Source of the DNA: JAMQKA01 sp031569985
Lineage (GTDB): Bacteria > Bacteroidota > Rhodothermia > Balneolales > Balneolaceae
Length of the DNA: 64,000 bases
NCBI RefSeq assembly: GCF_031569985.1
Contig: NZ_JAMQKA010000010.1
Coordinates: 62,001 to 126,000, forward strand
Direction of reading: 5' to 3'
In this document: positions 50,641 through 61,058 of the stretch, piece after piece
How the letters are laid out: each line of letters begins with the position of its first letter
Numbering within the stretch: the first letter of the stretch is position 1
Notes under the pieces: model-generated
The model's input: only the letters and a program-made list of their open reading frames with translations
What the model was told of the DNA's origin: nothing
The model's database searches: none
Program-made: the position numbers and the translations under genes

Positions 50641-53600
50641 ATGGAAAAGAAGCAGAGGCAACATATCGACCCCCAAAATCGCAGGCGATGGCCGTGGATC
50701 GTAGCCATAGGGCTTTTGCTCATAATTATTGGGGGACGCCTGTCGCTGAAAACCGGGATTGTGCACAATTTTGTACGAGATCAGGCTATCAAAGCGGCTA
50801 ATAACACGCTTAATGGTCAGCTGCAGATCGGCCAGATTCAGGGCGACTTGTGGAAGGAGATAAGAGTTGTTGATATTCACATCACTACGCCGGATACCAT
50901 TGTTCGAGCAGATACTCTCTATGCCCGGTACGATCTGCTCAGTTATTTTAGTTCAGAATTCCAGGTGGAAGAAGTCCGGGCAGAAAACCCTTGGTTTTCG
51001 GTCGTACAAAACAAAGAGGGAAGCTTAAACCTGCAAAAACTGGTAAAAGTATCCCCTGAGCCAGACAGTACAGAAGCAACCCCATTCTTTTTTAAGATTG
51101 ATCAATTTTCAATAAACAGTGGCCGAATTAAGGGGCAGATCCACTCGCTGGGTGTAGATTCAATGTTCACCGTTCGGAATTTAACACTTGGGGGAGGGAT
51201 AGCCTATCGGGGAGATCAGTATGATGTTCAGTTGCGTGAGCTTGATTTCCAGGTCAACCAGACCCGGTTGCCACCCGTGGAAGTCAACACCGTAGCACAG
51301 GCCACAGAACAGCATGTTACATTGGAAAAGCTGGTCGTAGGAACCGGGCGTTCCGTGCTGGAATCATCCGCCAGGGTGAGCACTGCCGATTCCGCTGCCT
51401 CGTTTTCATTTTCCGCAAATCCACTTTCCTGGAGAGATCTTTCGGCATACCTGGATCCATTTCCACTACAGCAGGATCTGCAGGTTGATCTCAGCCTGAG
51501 TGGAAATCTACAAGCTTTTGAAGCAGGGCTCGTGGCCGAGGCCAACGGGCTGCGAGAGTTTAATTTGCAAACGGATTTCCGTTGGGATGAATCATTGAGC
51601 CTGCATGAGGCGGAGTTGAGTATCGACCAGCTGGATCTCCCCGTTTTACTTGGGGATAGCACTTATCCCAGGATGGAAAGTATCCGTTTTACAACATCTG
51701 GCAGGATGGATATTGCGAAGATGGAAGAGGGGGAGCTGAAGGGCCGTTTTTCGGTGGATGATATTAGTCAAGGGGTATATATGCTCGACAGCCTGGACGG
51801 TTCCTACTCAGTTCGGCAACAGGATCTGCAAGCTGATATCGCTATAACACGAAGCAAGGAAAATGTACAGGTCGAACTGCAAGCGTCCGAAATTTGGAGT
51901 GAGCTGCCGGCGTTCACAGCACGTTTGACGGCAAAGAATATTCAGCCGGAATACTGGACCGGCGATACCACGTATGCTGGAGCCATAAATCTAACTGCCC
52001 GTTTCGATGGCAAAGGGTTTCAGCCCGGTAAGCAGGACTGGACCTATGAACTGGATCTCAAAGACAGTAATATCGGGGGACAGCAGCTTTCCCTGGCCTC
52101 TCTGCGTGGAACCATTAACGGGCAGCGATTTTCCACGCGTTCGCATGTTCGGTTGAGGCAGAGCGAGTTTAAGCTTCAGGCGGAGGTCGCAAACTACGCT
52201 GAAATCCCGGAGTATAACTATGACCTTGTGGTAAACCGTCTCAATTTAGCGGAGTGCAAAGGGTTCGAAGATCTTCCGACTGCCATCAATGCCCGAATCA
52301 AAGGGGAGGGTAAATATATTTCACCCGAAGAATTACAATTGAGTTCCACAGTGCGGATCGATTCATCGATCGTCAACAAGGAGTTTATCGAGGAACTGCA
52401 GACCGATATCCAGGTTCGTGATACGGTAGCCCAAATAACGAATGGACGGCTTCGAAGCGCTATCGCTGACGGAAATTTTAACGCCCGTTTTCACCTGAAG
52501 CGCTGGTACGACATCCAAAACAGTGTTGATCTCGATTTCCAGGTCAAAGATGTCCAGACCTTTGCCGCTTTGGCCGGGGTGCAGACGTTGCAAACCAATG
52601 GAAATATTTCGGGAGAGTTGCGCCCGGTCTACGAAGATGAACTGCAGTTTACCGGATCGATAGATTTCGAAAATGTGGTCTACGGGGATATGCTCAGTTC
52701 TGAACGAGTGCAGGGAAGTGTGGAGGTGTTGTTACAGGAGCACCCTGAGTATGTCTTAAATCTTGATCTGAATAATCCGGTCATCAGTTCTGTGGTACTG
52801 CAGGATTTTGCCACGACTGTACGGGGTGTCATAGAGGCGGACTCCACCCACGGTAACATCCAGTTGATGTTCAGTAGCCCGAATGACAGTCGCATTCAAC
52901 ATTTTGCTACCTATGAAATCGGTCCCCAGAATTCCCTTATACGCACACTGGAACTGCAGATTATCAGTGACCTGCGGCGGCTGACGCTTTCAGAGCCGTT
53001 TGATGTTGAGATACGGCAGCAGAGTTTCAGCATGGATACGGCTCGCCTTGCATCGGATGACGGGGCCCTTCTGGAGGCCGCGGTCCCCTACGCCGATTCA
53101 ACCTTCCAGCGTGGTTACCTCAGGGGGCAAAATTTGAATATGACGGTGATTCAAAATACACTGCTCAATGAGTCCTTTTTTGAGGGGACCCTCTCTGGTC
53201 GAATATACATCGAGCGGCAGGGAACGGCGCTTTCTTCCTCGGGTGATCTGATCATAAAAGACCTGGTTTATGAGGGGACTGCACTCGACTCACTGGATAT
53301 GAGATATATGATAGAAAATGAACGCCTGGAAGGGGGACTGTTACTCTATGACGGGGCAGAGCGACTGGCACGGGGGCAGCTCCGGGTTCCGTTTAAGATT
53401 GGTGATCCCAATACCTTTGGCGACACATTTTTTGAAGAGGAGATTTTTGGGGTCCTGGAGGTCAGGGAGCTGGCGCTATCCCGTTTTCAGCAGATGCTTA
53501 CCGAAGCCGGAATCACCAATACAAGTGGTCTGGCTCGATTTGAAGGGCGGTTGCGGGGCACTGCTGGTCAACCTGAAATGGATGCCAGTTTTCGTCTCCG

Positions 53601-55113
53601 AAACGCTTCAATTTCCGGGGTAGCTGTCGACTCGGCCCGGGCGACATTCGATTATAATCATGCCGAACGATCCCTGACGATGAACAGCTCAATCATCTCA
53701 CTGAAACAGAAAGCAGCCGAAATTACGGCAGCTGTTCCGATTTACCTTGATCTGAAAGATTTCAATGTGATTTTGCCCGGACAGGACGATTCAATTCAGG
53801 TGGACATAACGACAAACCAGTTTAATGTGGCGTCTCTGAATGATTTTGTAGACCGAACAGAACTGCGGGAAATCCAGGGTCGGCTGGATGGGAGAGTTTC
53901 GATAACGGGACCAATGAAAGAGCTGTCGGCCAATGGGAAGCTGAACTTTCAGAAGGGAGCCGTACGGGTTATGGAAGCCGGGGTGAAAATATCGGATATT
54001 CGGTCGGTCATCCATTTTAATGGAAGCGAGGTGCAAGTGGAGCAAATTCGCGCTCAGAGTGGCACCGGGTCTTTCCGGGCCAGTGGGTCAATGAAATTTG
54101 ATGAACTACAGCCGGGCGCCCTCAATATGAAAATGGTGGCAGAGAATTTCCGGGTTGTCAATACACCGGAATACAACGCCATTATCGACATGAATACCTC
54201 TTTGAGCGGTACCCTGATGAAACCAGAGCTGAAGGGGGAGCTGAGTTTTGTGAGTGGATTCATCTACCTGCAAAACTTTGGAGAAAAATCGGTGGAATCG
54301 GTAGAGCTCGATTCTCTGGAACAGGAGGCAGATTTTGAGTACACTCCGTATGATTCACTCAGTCTTGACCTGGATGTTTCCTTCAATCGTCGATTTTATG
54401 TTCGAAACCGGCGGTATCTCGATCTGGAATATGAGCTTGAGGGGCAAGTGGATCTGCTCAAAAACAGGGGAGAAGATCTGCAAATGTTTGGGGCATTGGA
54501 AGCAGCCACTGGATATGCCCGTCCCCTGGGTAAACGATTTCAGCTGGAGGAGGGAGTTATCACTTTTAGAGGCGATCCCACGAATCCGGAGCTGAATGTT
54601 CGCCATATTTTTGAACCTCCGCAGCAAGAGCTTGGCGATGTCCGGATCTGGTATATTATTGAGGGTACGGTGGAAAGTCCCAAGTTTAAGTACGAAAGCG
54701 AGCCCCCTATGGGTCTGGCTGATATCATCAGCTATACCCTTTTCGGCAAACCGTTTTTGTCGCTGGATCCCTGGAAACAGGTGGTGGCCAATTCGGGCAA
54801 TAACACGGGGGCGGCGGATGTAGCCATGGATGTGCTGCTGGATAAAGTGGAAACCCTGGCGACCCAGCGGCTGGGTATCGACGTGGTTCAGATTGACAAC
54901 ACGCGGAGTGGCGCGAATACCGGTACCTCGATAAAAACCGGTTGGTATTTGAATCCAAAGGTTTTCTTTGCCATCCAAAATGAAATCACTGGTTCCACTC
55001 CCGATACTATTTTTATTCTTGAATATCTTTTGAAAAAGAATCTGAAACTGATTATTACACAAGGGAGTGACAGCCAGGGGGGAATTGATATCCGGTGGAA
55101 TCATGACTACTAG
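50641..55113 (+). CDS. tamB: TamB-like translocation/assembly protein (DUF490)
   Basis: A 1490-residue periplasm-spanning beta-taco protein with one N-terminal membrane anchor (about 16-36, WIVAIGLLLIIIGG), long repeats of short beta strands through the body, and a C-terminal DUF490/TamB domain (about 1150-1490; GYARPLGKRFQLEEGVITF.GDPTNPELNVRH and YTLFGKPF). The start codon follows the tamA stop with no base between and no ribosome site, so translation is coupled. It works with TamA in moving material between the membranes. Confidence 0.93.
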   Translation: MEKKQRQHIDPQNRRRWPWIVAIGLLLIIIGGRLSLKTGIVHNFVRDQAIKAANNTLNGQLQIGQIQGDLWKEIRVVDIHITTPDTIVRADTLYARYDLLSYFSSEFQVEEVRAENPWFSVVQNKEGSLNLQKLVKVSPEPDSTEATPFFFKIDQFSINSGRIKGQIHSLGVDSMFTVRNLTLGGGIAYRGDQYDVQLRELDFQVNQTRLPPVEVNTVAQATEQHVTLEKLVVGTGRSVLESSARVSTADSAASFSFSANPLSWRDLSAYLDPFPLQQDLQVDLSLSGNLQAFEAGLVAEANGLREFNLQTDFRWDESLSLHEAELSIDQLDLPVLLGDSTYPRMESIRFTTSGRMDIAKMEEGELKGRFSVDDISQGVYMLDSLDGSYSVRQQDLQADIAITRSKENVQVELQASEIWSELPAFTARLTAKNIQPEYWTGDTTYAGAINLTARFDGKGFQPGKQDWTYELDLKDSNIGGQQLSLASLRGTINGQRFSTRSHVRLRQSEFKLQAEVANYAEIPEYNYDLVVNRLNLAECKGFEDLPTAINARIKGEGKYISPEELQLSSTVRIDSSIVNKEFIEELQTDIQVRDTVAQITNGRLRSAIADGNFNARFHLKRWYDIQNSVDLDFQVKDVQTFAALAGVQTLQTNGNISGELRPVYEDELQFTGSIDFENVVYGDMLSSERVQGSVEVLLQEHPEYVLNLDLNNPVISSVVLQDFATTVRGVIEADSTHGNIQLMFSSPNDSRIQHFATYEIGPQNSLIRTLELQIISDLRRLTLSEPFDVEIRQQSFSMDTARLASDDGALLEAAVPYADSTFQRGYLRGQNLNMTVIQNTLLNESFFEGTLSGRIYIERQGTALSSSGDLIIKDLVYEGTALDSLDMRYMIENERLEGGLLLYDGAERLARGQLRVPFKIGDPNTFGDTFFEEEIFGVLEVRELALSRFQQMLTEAGITNTSGLARFEGRLRGTAGQPEMDASFRLRNASISGVAVDSARATFDYNHAERSLTMNSSIISLKQKAAEITAAVPIYLDLKDFNVILPGQDDSIQVDITTNQFNVASLNDFVDRTELREIQGRLDGRVSITGPMKELSANGKLNFQKGAVRVMEAGVKISDIRSVIHFNGSEVQVEQIRAQSGTGSFRASGSMKFDELQPGALNMKMVAENFRVVNTPEYNAIIDMNTSLSGTLMKPELKGELSFVSGFIYLQNFGEKSVESVELDSLEQEADFEYTPYDSLSLDLDVSFNRRFYVRNRRYLDLEYELEGQVDLLKNRGEDLQMFGALEAATGYARPLGKRFQLEEGVITFRGDPTNPELNVRHIFEPPQQELGDVRIWYIIEGTVESPKFKYESEPPMGLADIISYTLFGKPFLSLDPWKQVVANSGNNTGAADVAMDVLLDKVETLATQRLGIDVVQIDNTRSGANTGTSIKTGWYLNPKVFFAIQNEITGSTPDTIFILEYLLKKNLKLIITQGSDSQGGIDIRWNHDY

Positions 55114-55237
55114 CAAGGCGTGGAGAGTAAAGCGCATGGCGTTTTTAACTGCTTACGCCCTGCTCTGAATAAAATGCCTTAAACTAAAGTTATTGCTATT
55201 AATTGTTGAACAATTTAAACCCAAAAAGAGATATAAA

Positions 55238-56338
55238 ATGTATACGAGTCAAGATGCACAGTTAGCCAAAAAAATACTTCACTTTAGCTGTGAGCTGGAG
55301 GAGGGCCAAAATGTTTTACTTCAGCTTGTGGGGTTAAATGGAGTTGGGCTGCTGAGAGCCCTGGTAAAGGAAGCACGTGAGATGAATGTCAATCCATTCG
55401 TCCAGATTGAGGATACCGAAATCCGGCGTATGTTGATTGAGAATGGCGATAAGAAATTCTGGGAGAAACAGGCTCAGACCGACCAGCTTCCTCTGATGAA
55501 ACAGATGGATGCCTTTGTTGGGATACGGGCTTCGCAGAATATTTACGAGCAGGCGGATGTCAGCAAGAAAGCAAACAAGGATTATTCCGATTATTTTTTG
55601 AAGCCAGTGCATCTCGAGGAACGGGTCAACAACACCAACTGGGTAGTGCTGCGCTATCCTTCCGAGGCTTTTGCCATGAACGCCAAAATGCCTACGGAGA
55701 AGTTCCGTGAGTTTTATTACAAAGCCTGTCTGCTGGACTACAGCCAACTCCATGAGGCCATGAAGCCCCTGGAAGAACGACTCCGCAAGACCGATATCAT
55801 TCAGCTCAAAGGAGAGGGAACCGACATCCAGTTTTCAGTCAAGGATCAGAACTGGATTACCTGCTTCGGCAAGCGCAATATCCCGGACGGAGAGCTATTT
55901 TCATCGCCGATCCTGTCCTCCGTCGAAGGCCACATAAGCTATGCTCCTTCAGTATACCAGGGCAAGCCGTTTGAATTCGTAAAGCTGGAGGTGCGTGACG
56001 GCGTGGTTGTTGACTTTGACTCCTCCAACAATGATGCACTTGAAGAGATCCTGGATACCGATGCCGGCGCCCGACAGTTCGGGGAGTTTAGCTTTGGACT
56101 CAACCCGATAATCAAGGAGCCTATGTACGACATCTTGTTTGATGAGAAGATCTATGGTTCCAACCACTTGACGCTGGGCAAGGATTATGAGGAGGCGCCC
56201 AATGGTAACGACAGCAGCATCCACTGGGACCTGGTCTGTATCGGGGCCGACGTATACCTGGATGGGGAGAAGATCCGGGAAGGTCGCAAATTTGTCACGG
56301 AAGATCTGCAGGGATTGAACCCGGAGAATTTGGTGTAG
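55238..56338 (+). CDS. M29 family aminopeptidase
   Basis: A 366-residue metalloaminopeptidase of family M29 (PepS/AmpT type). Motifs include QFSVKDQNWITCFGKRNIPDGELFSSP, VEGHISYAPSVYQG and DAGARQFGEFSFGLNP. Conserved ligand residues are present, with metal-binding Glu/His in DGEL.SSP, GHISYAPS and the C-terminal NDSSIHWDLVCIG. The start at 55238 fits homologues (MYTSQDAQLAKKILHF); the frame is open 15 codons more upstream but with no function there. It is transcribed alone after tamB and converges on the next gene 22 bp away. Confidence 0.9.
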   Translation: MYTSQDAQLAKKILHFSCELEEGQNVLLQLVGLNGVGLLRALVKEAREMNVNPFVQIEDTEIRRMLIENGDKKFWEKQAQTDQLPLMKQMDAFVGIRASQNIYEQADVSKKANKDYSDYFLKPVHLEERVNNTNWVVLRYPSEAFAMNAKMPTEKFREFYYKACLLDYSQLHEAMKPLEERLRKTDIIQLKGEGTDIQFSVKDQNWITCFGKRNIPDGELFSSPILSSVEGHISYAPSVYQGKPFEFVKLEVRDGVVVDFDSSNNDALEEILDTDAGARQFGEFSFGLNPIIKEPMYDILFDEKIYGSNHLTLGKDYEEAPNGNDSSIHWDLVCIGADVYLDGEKIREGRKFVTEDLQGLNPENLV

Positions 56339-56360
56339 TTATAGAAAATCGACGAGAATT

Positions 56361-57782
56361 TTATTCAGCAGATACCTTCTCATTAAGTGAGGTAAACAGC
56401 TTGTCAATCTCATGGTTCATTAAACAGCCGGGATCATCGAGGTCGTCCTCACAGCGAAATTCAGAGACACGGCGTACCCGGTAATCGATAATCTCAGGAT
56501 TGATATGTTCTACATATCCAGAATCAGAGATATCATTCATACTTGCAGGAAGGGGCAAGAGAATGCTATAATTGTAGTCATTCATCGTATTGAGGTCAGC
56601 GGGTAGTTCACATGGGGCTTGCTCTGTAACTTCCTCGTCGTCACTGAATGCGCATCGACGGGCAAGGGCTCGTTGGGCACGTAGTTTAGTTTTGATCTCA
56701 TCCTGCAATACCCTTAGGGAGTCACCATTCATGTCGGGCCCAAAAACCCAGCCTTCATCATTTGTATCGAGATCTTGTAAGATTTCGGTGATTTCATCAT
56801 GAATAGTCAAAAGCCGGCCATAACTGACGGCCAGTTGTTCTCGAAAAATGTTGTCGGGTTCATCCCGCTGGCCAGGAAAGTTCGGTAGTGAACGATAGCT
56901 TTGAACCATAATCCGGTAGTTATATCCCGCCTCCGCGGCAAGCTGTGGCAACCGGTTGATGGCTTCAACAAAGCCCTGCTGATCGGTGGGGATGGGATTG
57001 CCTTGCCCGCCGGTTTGATAATAGCTGATCCTGAGCTCGCTGCTCTTAGAGTATTGTTCCATCTTTTGACTGGCTGCTCCTTCCGCTTCAAATCCCCATC
57101 CGGATCCTTTCATTGAGGCTTCAATGGATTCCCTTTCACTATTGCTTTGCTCTGCAAATGAAAGCACCGCATTCAACTCAGCGCCGCTGTAGATAGCGGA
57201 AACAAATGCTTCCCCACACTGGCGTTCAAACTCTGGATAATTGCGCGATGCCAGGTTCCTGAAATACGGCGTCAATGCTATAGCCTGGTTTTCGACTTGC
57301 TCAGAAGGAGCTGCGAAGATCACACCATTGTTGACCAACGCATGGGCTACAAAGTTCATGTTTTCAGATTTCATCTCTACGTTTTTAGCGTAACTGGCTT
57401 TCCCTGATACCTCATAGGCGATAGCTTTTACCTGCATTTCAGCGGTTACATTCATGCTTTGCATCATTTCGCTTCGGTCGGTTACTACCTCCATATTCAT
57501 ACTTTGTTCTTGACCGTCATCCATTTCGGATTGAAAATCTATACAAACGGCCTGGGCTTTTTCTCCCTGATCGTCATGCCATCCCTGACCCAGGCGAACA
57601 CCGTCAATTGGGTATTCCACCATGCGGGTAAAGCCGTTAGATGGGAAGCCGGTCCCTTCTGAGGGTTCTGTTACTTCATCTGCGGAGGATGGGTGGCATG
57701 CGAAAATTGAAAAAGTTAATAGAGTTGTGAGGATGAGAGACCACGAGGTCTGATGCGTAGGATAAGCTGTTGAGAGCCACAT
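56361..57782 (-). CDS. Lipoprotein of unknown function, possibly MACPF-like
   Basis: A 473-residue lipoprotein with lipobox FAC (Cys29). I do not recognise a firm family. The middle (about 185-270) has FERQCGEAFVSAIYSGAELNAVLSF, a Ser/Glu-rich segment, SMKGSGWGFEAEG, then ELRISYYQTGGQGNP. The order of a Cys/Tyr-Gly-x-x-Phe-Val turn, a strand, a Gly-rich hinge and a second strand resembles the core of membrane-attack-complex/perforin (MACPF) proteins. No other toxin mark is present. Four cysteines near the C-terminus could form two disulfides. A structure or HMM comparison would decide. It is monocistronic and convergent with the M29 gene. Confidence 0.6.
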   Translation of the reverse strand: MWLSTAYPTHQTSWSLILTTLLTFSIFACHPSSADEVTEPSEGTGFPSNGFTRMVEYPIDGVRLGQGWHDDQGEKAQAVCIDFQSEMDDGQEQSMNMEVVTDRSEMMQSMNVTAEMQVKAIAYEVSGKASYAKNVEMKSENMNFVAHALVNNGVIFAAPSEQVENQAIALTPYFRNLASRNYPEFERQCGEAFVSAIYSGAELNAVLSFAEQSNSERESIEASMKGSGWGFEAEGAASQKMEQYSKSSELRISYYQTGGQGNPIPTDQQGFVEAINRLPQLAAEAGYNYRIMVQSYRSLPNFPGQRDEPDNIFREQLAVSYGRLLTIHDEITEILQDLDTNDEGWVFGPDMNGDSLRVLQDEIKTKLRAQRALARRCAFSDDEEVTEQAPCELPADLNTMNDYNYSILLPLPASMNDISDSGYVEHINPEIIDYRVRRVSEFRCEDDLDDPGCLMNHEIDKLFTSLNEKVSAE

Positions 57783-57953
57783 AACCGTCTATTTATTTAC
57801 GTGTAAGTATTTTAATATCATACACTTAAATAATTTTATTATTCAAATACAAAATTATTTACTGGCAAGATAAAGGTTATAGTCCGGTAATTTTCGATTT
57901 TACAGAAAATTGCTATACTGGTTAATCAATCGGGAACAAAAAATGAGGTGAGA

Positions 57954-58358
57954 ATGGGAGAACTATTATCAGAACTGAATTGGCTGGCGGCCATCGTTGG
58001 TGGAATAGCATATTTTATGATCGGTTGGCTTTGGTACGGACCACTTTTCGGAAAGGCATGGATGAAAGAAAAAGGGATAGAGGAGCATCCTGAGTCTCCA
58101 GAACCTATTATTTTTCTCTATTCTTTGATCCTTCAAACTATTGCCGCTATTTCACTGGGACTATTCATTGTAGCCCTCGGGGTGAGTTCCGCTATTGAAG
58201 GTCTTTATATCGGGCTGGCGGCTGGTGCGGGGTTTGTACTAACAACTGTTGGCGTAAACGGGATCTACAACGATATGTCACTAAAACTGTTTGCTATTGA
58301 CGGCGGATACCACCTGGTGGGATTTGCGGCCGCCGGATTGATTATAGGATTGTGGTAA
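57954..58358 (+). CDS. DUF1761 membrane protein
   Basis: A 134-residue inner-membrane protein with four hydrophobic segments. The family motif FMIGWLWYGPLFGKAWMKEKG lies at about 23-43. The ATG at 57954 has GAGGTGA six bases upstream; the GTG at 57948 falls within that ribosome site. Function unknown. It is a single gene that converges on clpB. Confidence 0.88.
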   Translation: MGELLSELNWLAAIVGGIAYFMIGWLWYGPLFGKAWMKEKGIEEHPESPEPIIFLYSLILQTIAAISLGLFIVALGVSSAIEGLYIGLAAGAGFVLTTVGVNGIYNDMSLKLFAIDGGYHLVGFAAAGLIIGLW

Positions 58359-58376
58359 AATATGCTTAAAAAAGTA

Positions 58377-58400
58377 AGGGGCACGATGCATCGTGCCCCT
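58377..58400. repeat. 24-bp perfect palindrome (AGGGGCACGATGCATCGTGCCCCT)
   Basis: Lies between the convergent DUF1761 and clpB genes and could end both transcripts as a strong stem, but it lacks a T-run. The GACACGATGCATCGTGC sequence near 17249-17265 is a close relative. Confidence 0.75.
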
Positions 58401-58424
58401 ACATGTATGAATTTATAGGTTTAT

Positions 58425-61058
58425 TTAATCAGCCCATGCTTCTGCGTCATCATAGACCTCTGCAAACTCGATCTCTTCGCCATCTTTGCTGAGGGTGGCC
58501 TCGTATTGGGCAGGTCCTTCCTCCTCGCGTTTGATGAGCTCGGTCGCAAGTTTGTCGATGATTTTTCGCTGGATCAATCGTTTCAGCGGACGAGCACCGT
58601 AAACGGGATCATAACCGCGTTCGGCCAGCCAATCCTTGACGATATCTGAGACTGAAAGCTCGACATCTTTTTTCTCCAGCATGTCGTATACCCGTTGAAG
58701 CTGAATATCCACAATTTCTCGGATATGTTCTTTGTTCAATGGGTGGAACACGATGATATCATCCACGCGATTCAGGAATTCCGGGCGAATTGATTTCTTC
58801 AACTGATCCATAAGCTTATCCTGGAGTTCACTGTACACTTCATCGGAAAAGTTACCACCACTTTTTTCAATCTCATCCTGAATAAGGTGAGAACCGATGT
58901 TGCTGGTCATGATGATGATCGTATTGGTGAAGTCGACTGTAACGCCTTTGTTGTCGGTGAGCCGCCCCTCATCCAGCACTTGCAGCAGCATGTTGAAGAC
59001 ATCTGCGTGCGCTTTCTCGATCTCATCCAGCAGGATCACCGAGTACGGTTTACGACGTACGGCCTCGGTAAGCTGGCCGCCCTCGTCATATCCGACGTAG
59101 CCGGGAGGAGCACCCACGAGGCGACTCACGCTGTGCCGCTCCATATACTCACTCATGTCGATGCGCACCATGGCGTCCTCGTCATTAAAGAGGAAGTTTG
59201 CCAGGGAACGTGCCAGCTCGGTCTTACCAACCCCCGTGGACCCGAGGAAGAAGAACGAGCCGATGGGCCGCTGAGCATCCTGGAGTCCAGCACGCGAACG
59301 GCGCACAGCGTTGGAAACCGTCTCGATAGCAGGATCCTGCCCGACCACGCGTTTGTGCAGCTCTTCTTCAAGATGAATCAGCTTTTGCCGCTCGCTCTGC
59401 AGCATCTTGCTGACCGGTATACCGGTCCACCGTGAGACGATATCAGCGATATCCTCATATTCCACCTCCTCCTTCAGCATCGCGCGCCCTTCCTGGACCT
59501 CATCGAGTTGTTCCTTGGTTTCCTCGAGATCTTTTTCCAGCTGTTTAATGGTACCGTAGCGTAGCTCGGCTACCTTTTCGTAATTACCCTCCCGTTCGGC
59601 TTTCTCCGCCTGGTTGCGGGACGTTTCGATCGCTTGCTTCAGCTCGCGCGTTTTTTGAATCATTTCGCGCTCGGTGTCCCACTGGTTGCGCATAGTATTG
59701 CGCTGTTCTTCCAGGTCGGCCAGCTCTTTTTCAATATTTTGAATCTTTTCATCATTCTGATCTCGTTTCAGCCCCTCACGCTCAATTTCGAGCTGTCGAA
59801 TCTGCCGCTCAATCTGGTCCAGCTCCTCCGGCATCGAGTCGATTTCGAGACGCAAGCGAGAGGCAGCCTCGTCAATCAGGTCGATAGCTTTATCCGGAAG
59901 GAAACGGTCGCTGATGTATCGGTGCGAGAGCTCGGCAGCAGCTACCAGGGCCTCGTCCCGAATTTTTACGCCATGGTGCAGCTCATACCGCTCCTGCAAT
60001 CCACGCAGGATCGACACCGTATCTTCGACCGTGGGCTCGTTGATCAGCACTTTCTGCATCCGGCGCTCCAGCGCGCGGTCTTTTTCGATATGCTTGCGGT
60101 ACTCATCGAGGGTGGTGGCACCGATGGCGTGGAGTTCACCTCGGGCCAGCGACGGCTTCAGGATATTGGCAGCATCCAGCGAACCTTCGGCAGATCCACC
60201 GCCGACGAGCGTGTGAATCTCGTCAATAAAGAGGATGAGTTCGCCATCTGAGTCGATTACCTCTTTTACGACCGCTTTCAGTCGCTCTTCAAACTCACCC
60301 CGGAATTTAGTTCCAGCCACTAGTGCACCCATATCAAGGGCAACAATGCGCTTGGTTTTTAGACTTTCGGGGACGTCGCCGCGGTTGATACGGAGAGCCA
60401 GTCCCTCGGCAATAGCCGTTTTACCGACACCGGGCTCGCCAATAAGTACCGGATTGTTTTTAGTGCGGCGCGAGAGAATCTGCATAATGCGTCGGATCTC
60501 CTGGTCGCGCCCAATAACGGGATCGAGTTTATTTTTTTCGGCCATCTCATTCAGGTCACGGCCGTATTTATCAAGGGCGTTGTAGCGGCTTTCGGCATTG
60601 GGATCATCCACTTTTTGCGAGCCGCGGACGTCCTGCAAAATTTTGAGCACATCGTTCTTTTTGACGCCCTGTTGTTTCAGCAAGCTGCCGGCCTCACCTT
60701 TTGACTCAAGCATGCCGATCAACACATGTTCAGAGCTGATGTATTCATCCCCGAGATCGTCAGCCGATTTCTGGGCTTTGTCGAAAAGCTCTTTTGAATT
60801 GTTCGAAAGGTACTGGCCGGAAACAGAGGCCCCCTTTACCACGGGCAGTTTCTCAATTCGCTGTTCCAACTCGGATTTGAGCTGGGGAATGCGAACACCT
60901 ACTTTATTGAGAATAGAATTTACCACATTTTCGGAATCGTTTAGCAAAGCCAGTAGAATATGCGCAGGCTCCACTGCCTGGTGGTTGTTGTTGGAGGCTA
61001 GGTCCAGAGCGTTTTGAACCGCCTCCTGCGCCTTTAACGTAAATTTGTTGAAATTCAT
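58425..61058 (-). CDS. clpB: ClpB disaggregase
   Basis: An 877-residue AAA+ protein. Clp-N repeats at about 1-145, first AAA module with Walker A GEPGVGKT (about 203-210) and DEIHTLVGGG. A ClpB middle coiled coil of about 125 residues lies between about 400 and 525. The second AAA module has GSTGVGKT (about 604-611) and LLDEIEKAH, then the C-terminal D2-small domain (YGARPLKRLIQRKI). The middle domain distinguishes it from ClpA/ClpC. It resolves protein aggregates with DnaK. No CIRCE element is visible upstream. Confidence 0.97.
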   Translation of the reverse strand: MNFNKFTLKAQEAVQNALDLASNNNHQAVEPAHILLALLNDSENVVNSILNKVGVRIPQLKSELEQRIEKLPVVKGASVSGQYLSNNSKELFDKAQKSADDLGDEYISSEHVLIGMLESKGEAGSLLKQQGVKKNDVLKILQDVRGSQKVDDPNAESRYNALDKYGRDLNEMAEKNKLDPVIGRDQEIRRIMQILSRRTKNNPVLIGEPGVGKTAIAEGLALRINRGDVPESLKTKRIVALDMGALVAGTKFRGEFEERLKAVVKEVIDSDGELILFIDEIHTLVGGGSAEGSLDAANILKPSLARGELHAIGATTLDEYRKHIEKDRALERRMQKVLINEPTVEDTVSILRGLQERYELHHGVKIRDEALVAAAELSHRYISDRFLPDKAIDLIDEAASRLRLEIDSMPEELDQIERQIRQLEIEREGLKRDQNDEKIQNIEKELADLEEQRNTMRNQWDTEREMIQKTRELKQAIETSRNQAEKAEREGNYEKVAELRYGTIKQLEKDLEETKEQLDEVQEGRAMLKEEVEYEDIADIVSRWTGIPVSKMLQSERQKLIHLEEELHKRVVGQDPAIETVSNAVRRSRAGLQDAQRPIGSFFFLGSTGVGKTELARSLANFLFNDEDAMVRIDMSEYMERHSVSRLVGAPPGYVGYDEGGQLTEAVRRKPYSVILLDEIEKAHADVFNMLLQVLDEGRLTDNKGVTVDFTNTIIIMTSNIGSHLIQDEIEKSGGNFSDEVYSELQDKLMDQLKKSIRPEFLNRVDDIIVFHPLNKEHIREIVDIQLQRVYDMLEKKDVELSVSDIVKDWLAERGYDPVYGARPLKRLIQRKIIDKLATELIKREEEGPAQYEATLSKDGEEIEFAEVYDDAEAWAD

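Noticed and set aside
54355..55137. Open frame of about 260 codons antisense to the tamB 3' end
   Set aside because: It mirrors the conserved C-terminal TamB domain and shows no family features of its own.
58377..58400. Rho-independent terminator
   Set aside because: A perfect 24-bp palindrome but with no T-run on either side; it is listed as a repeat that may only help to end transcripts.
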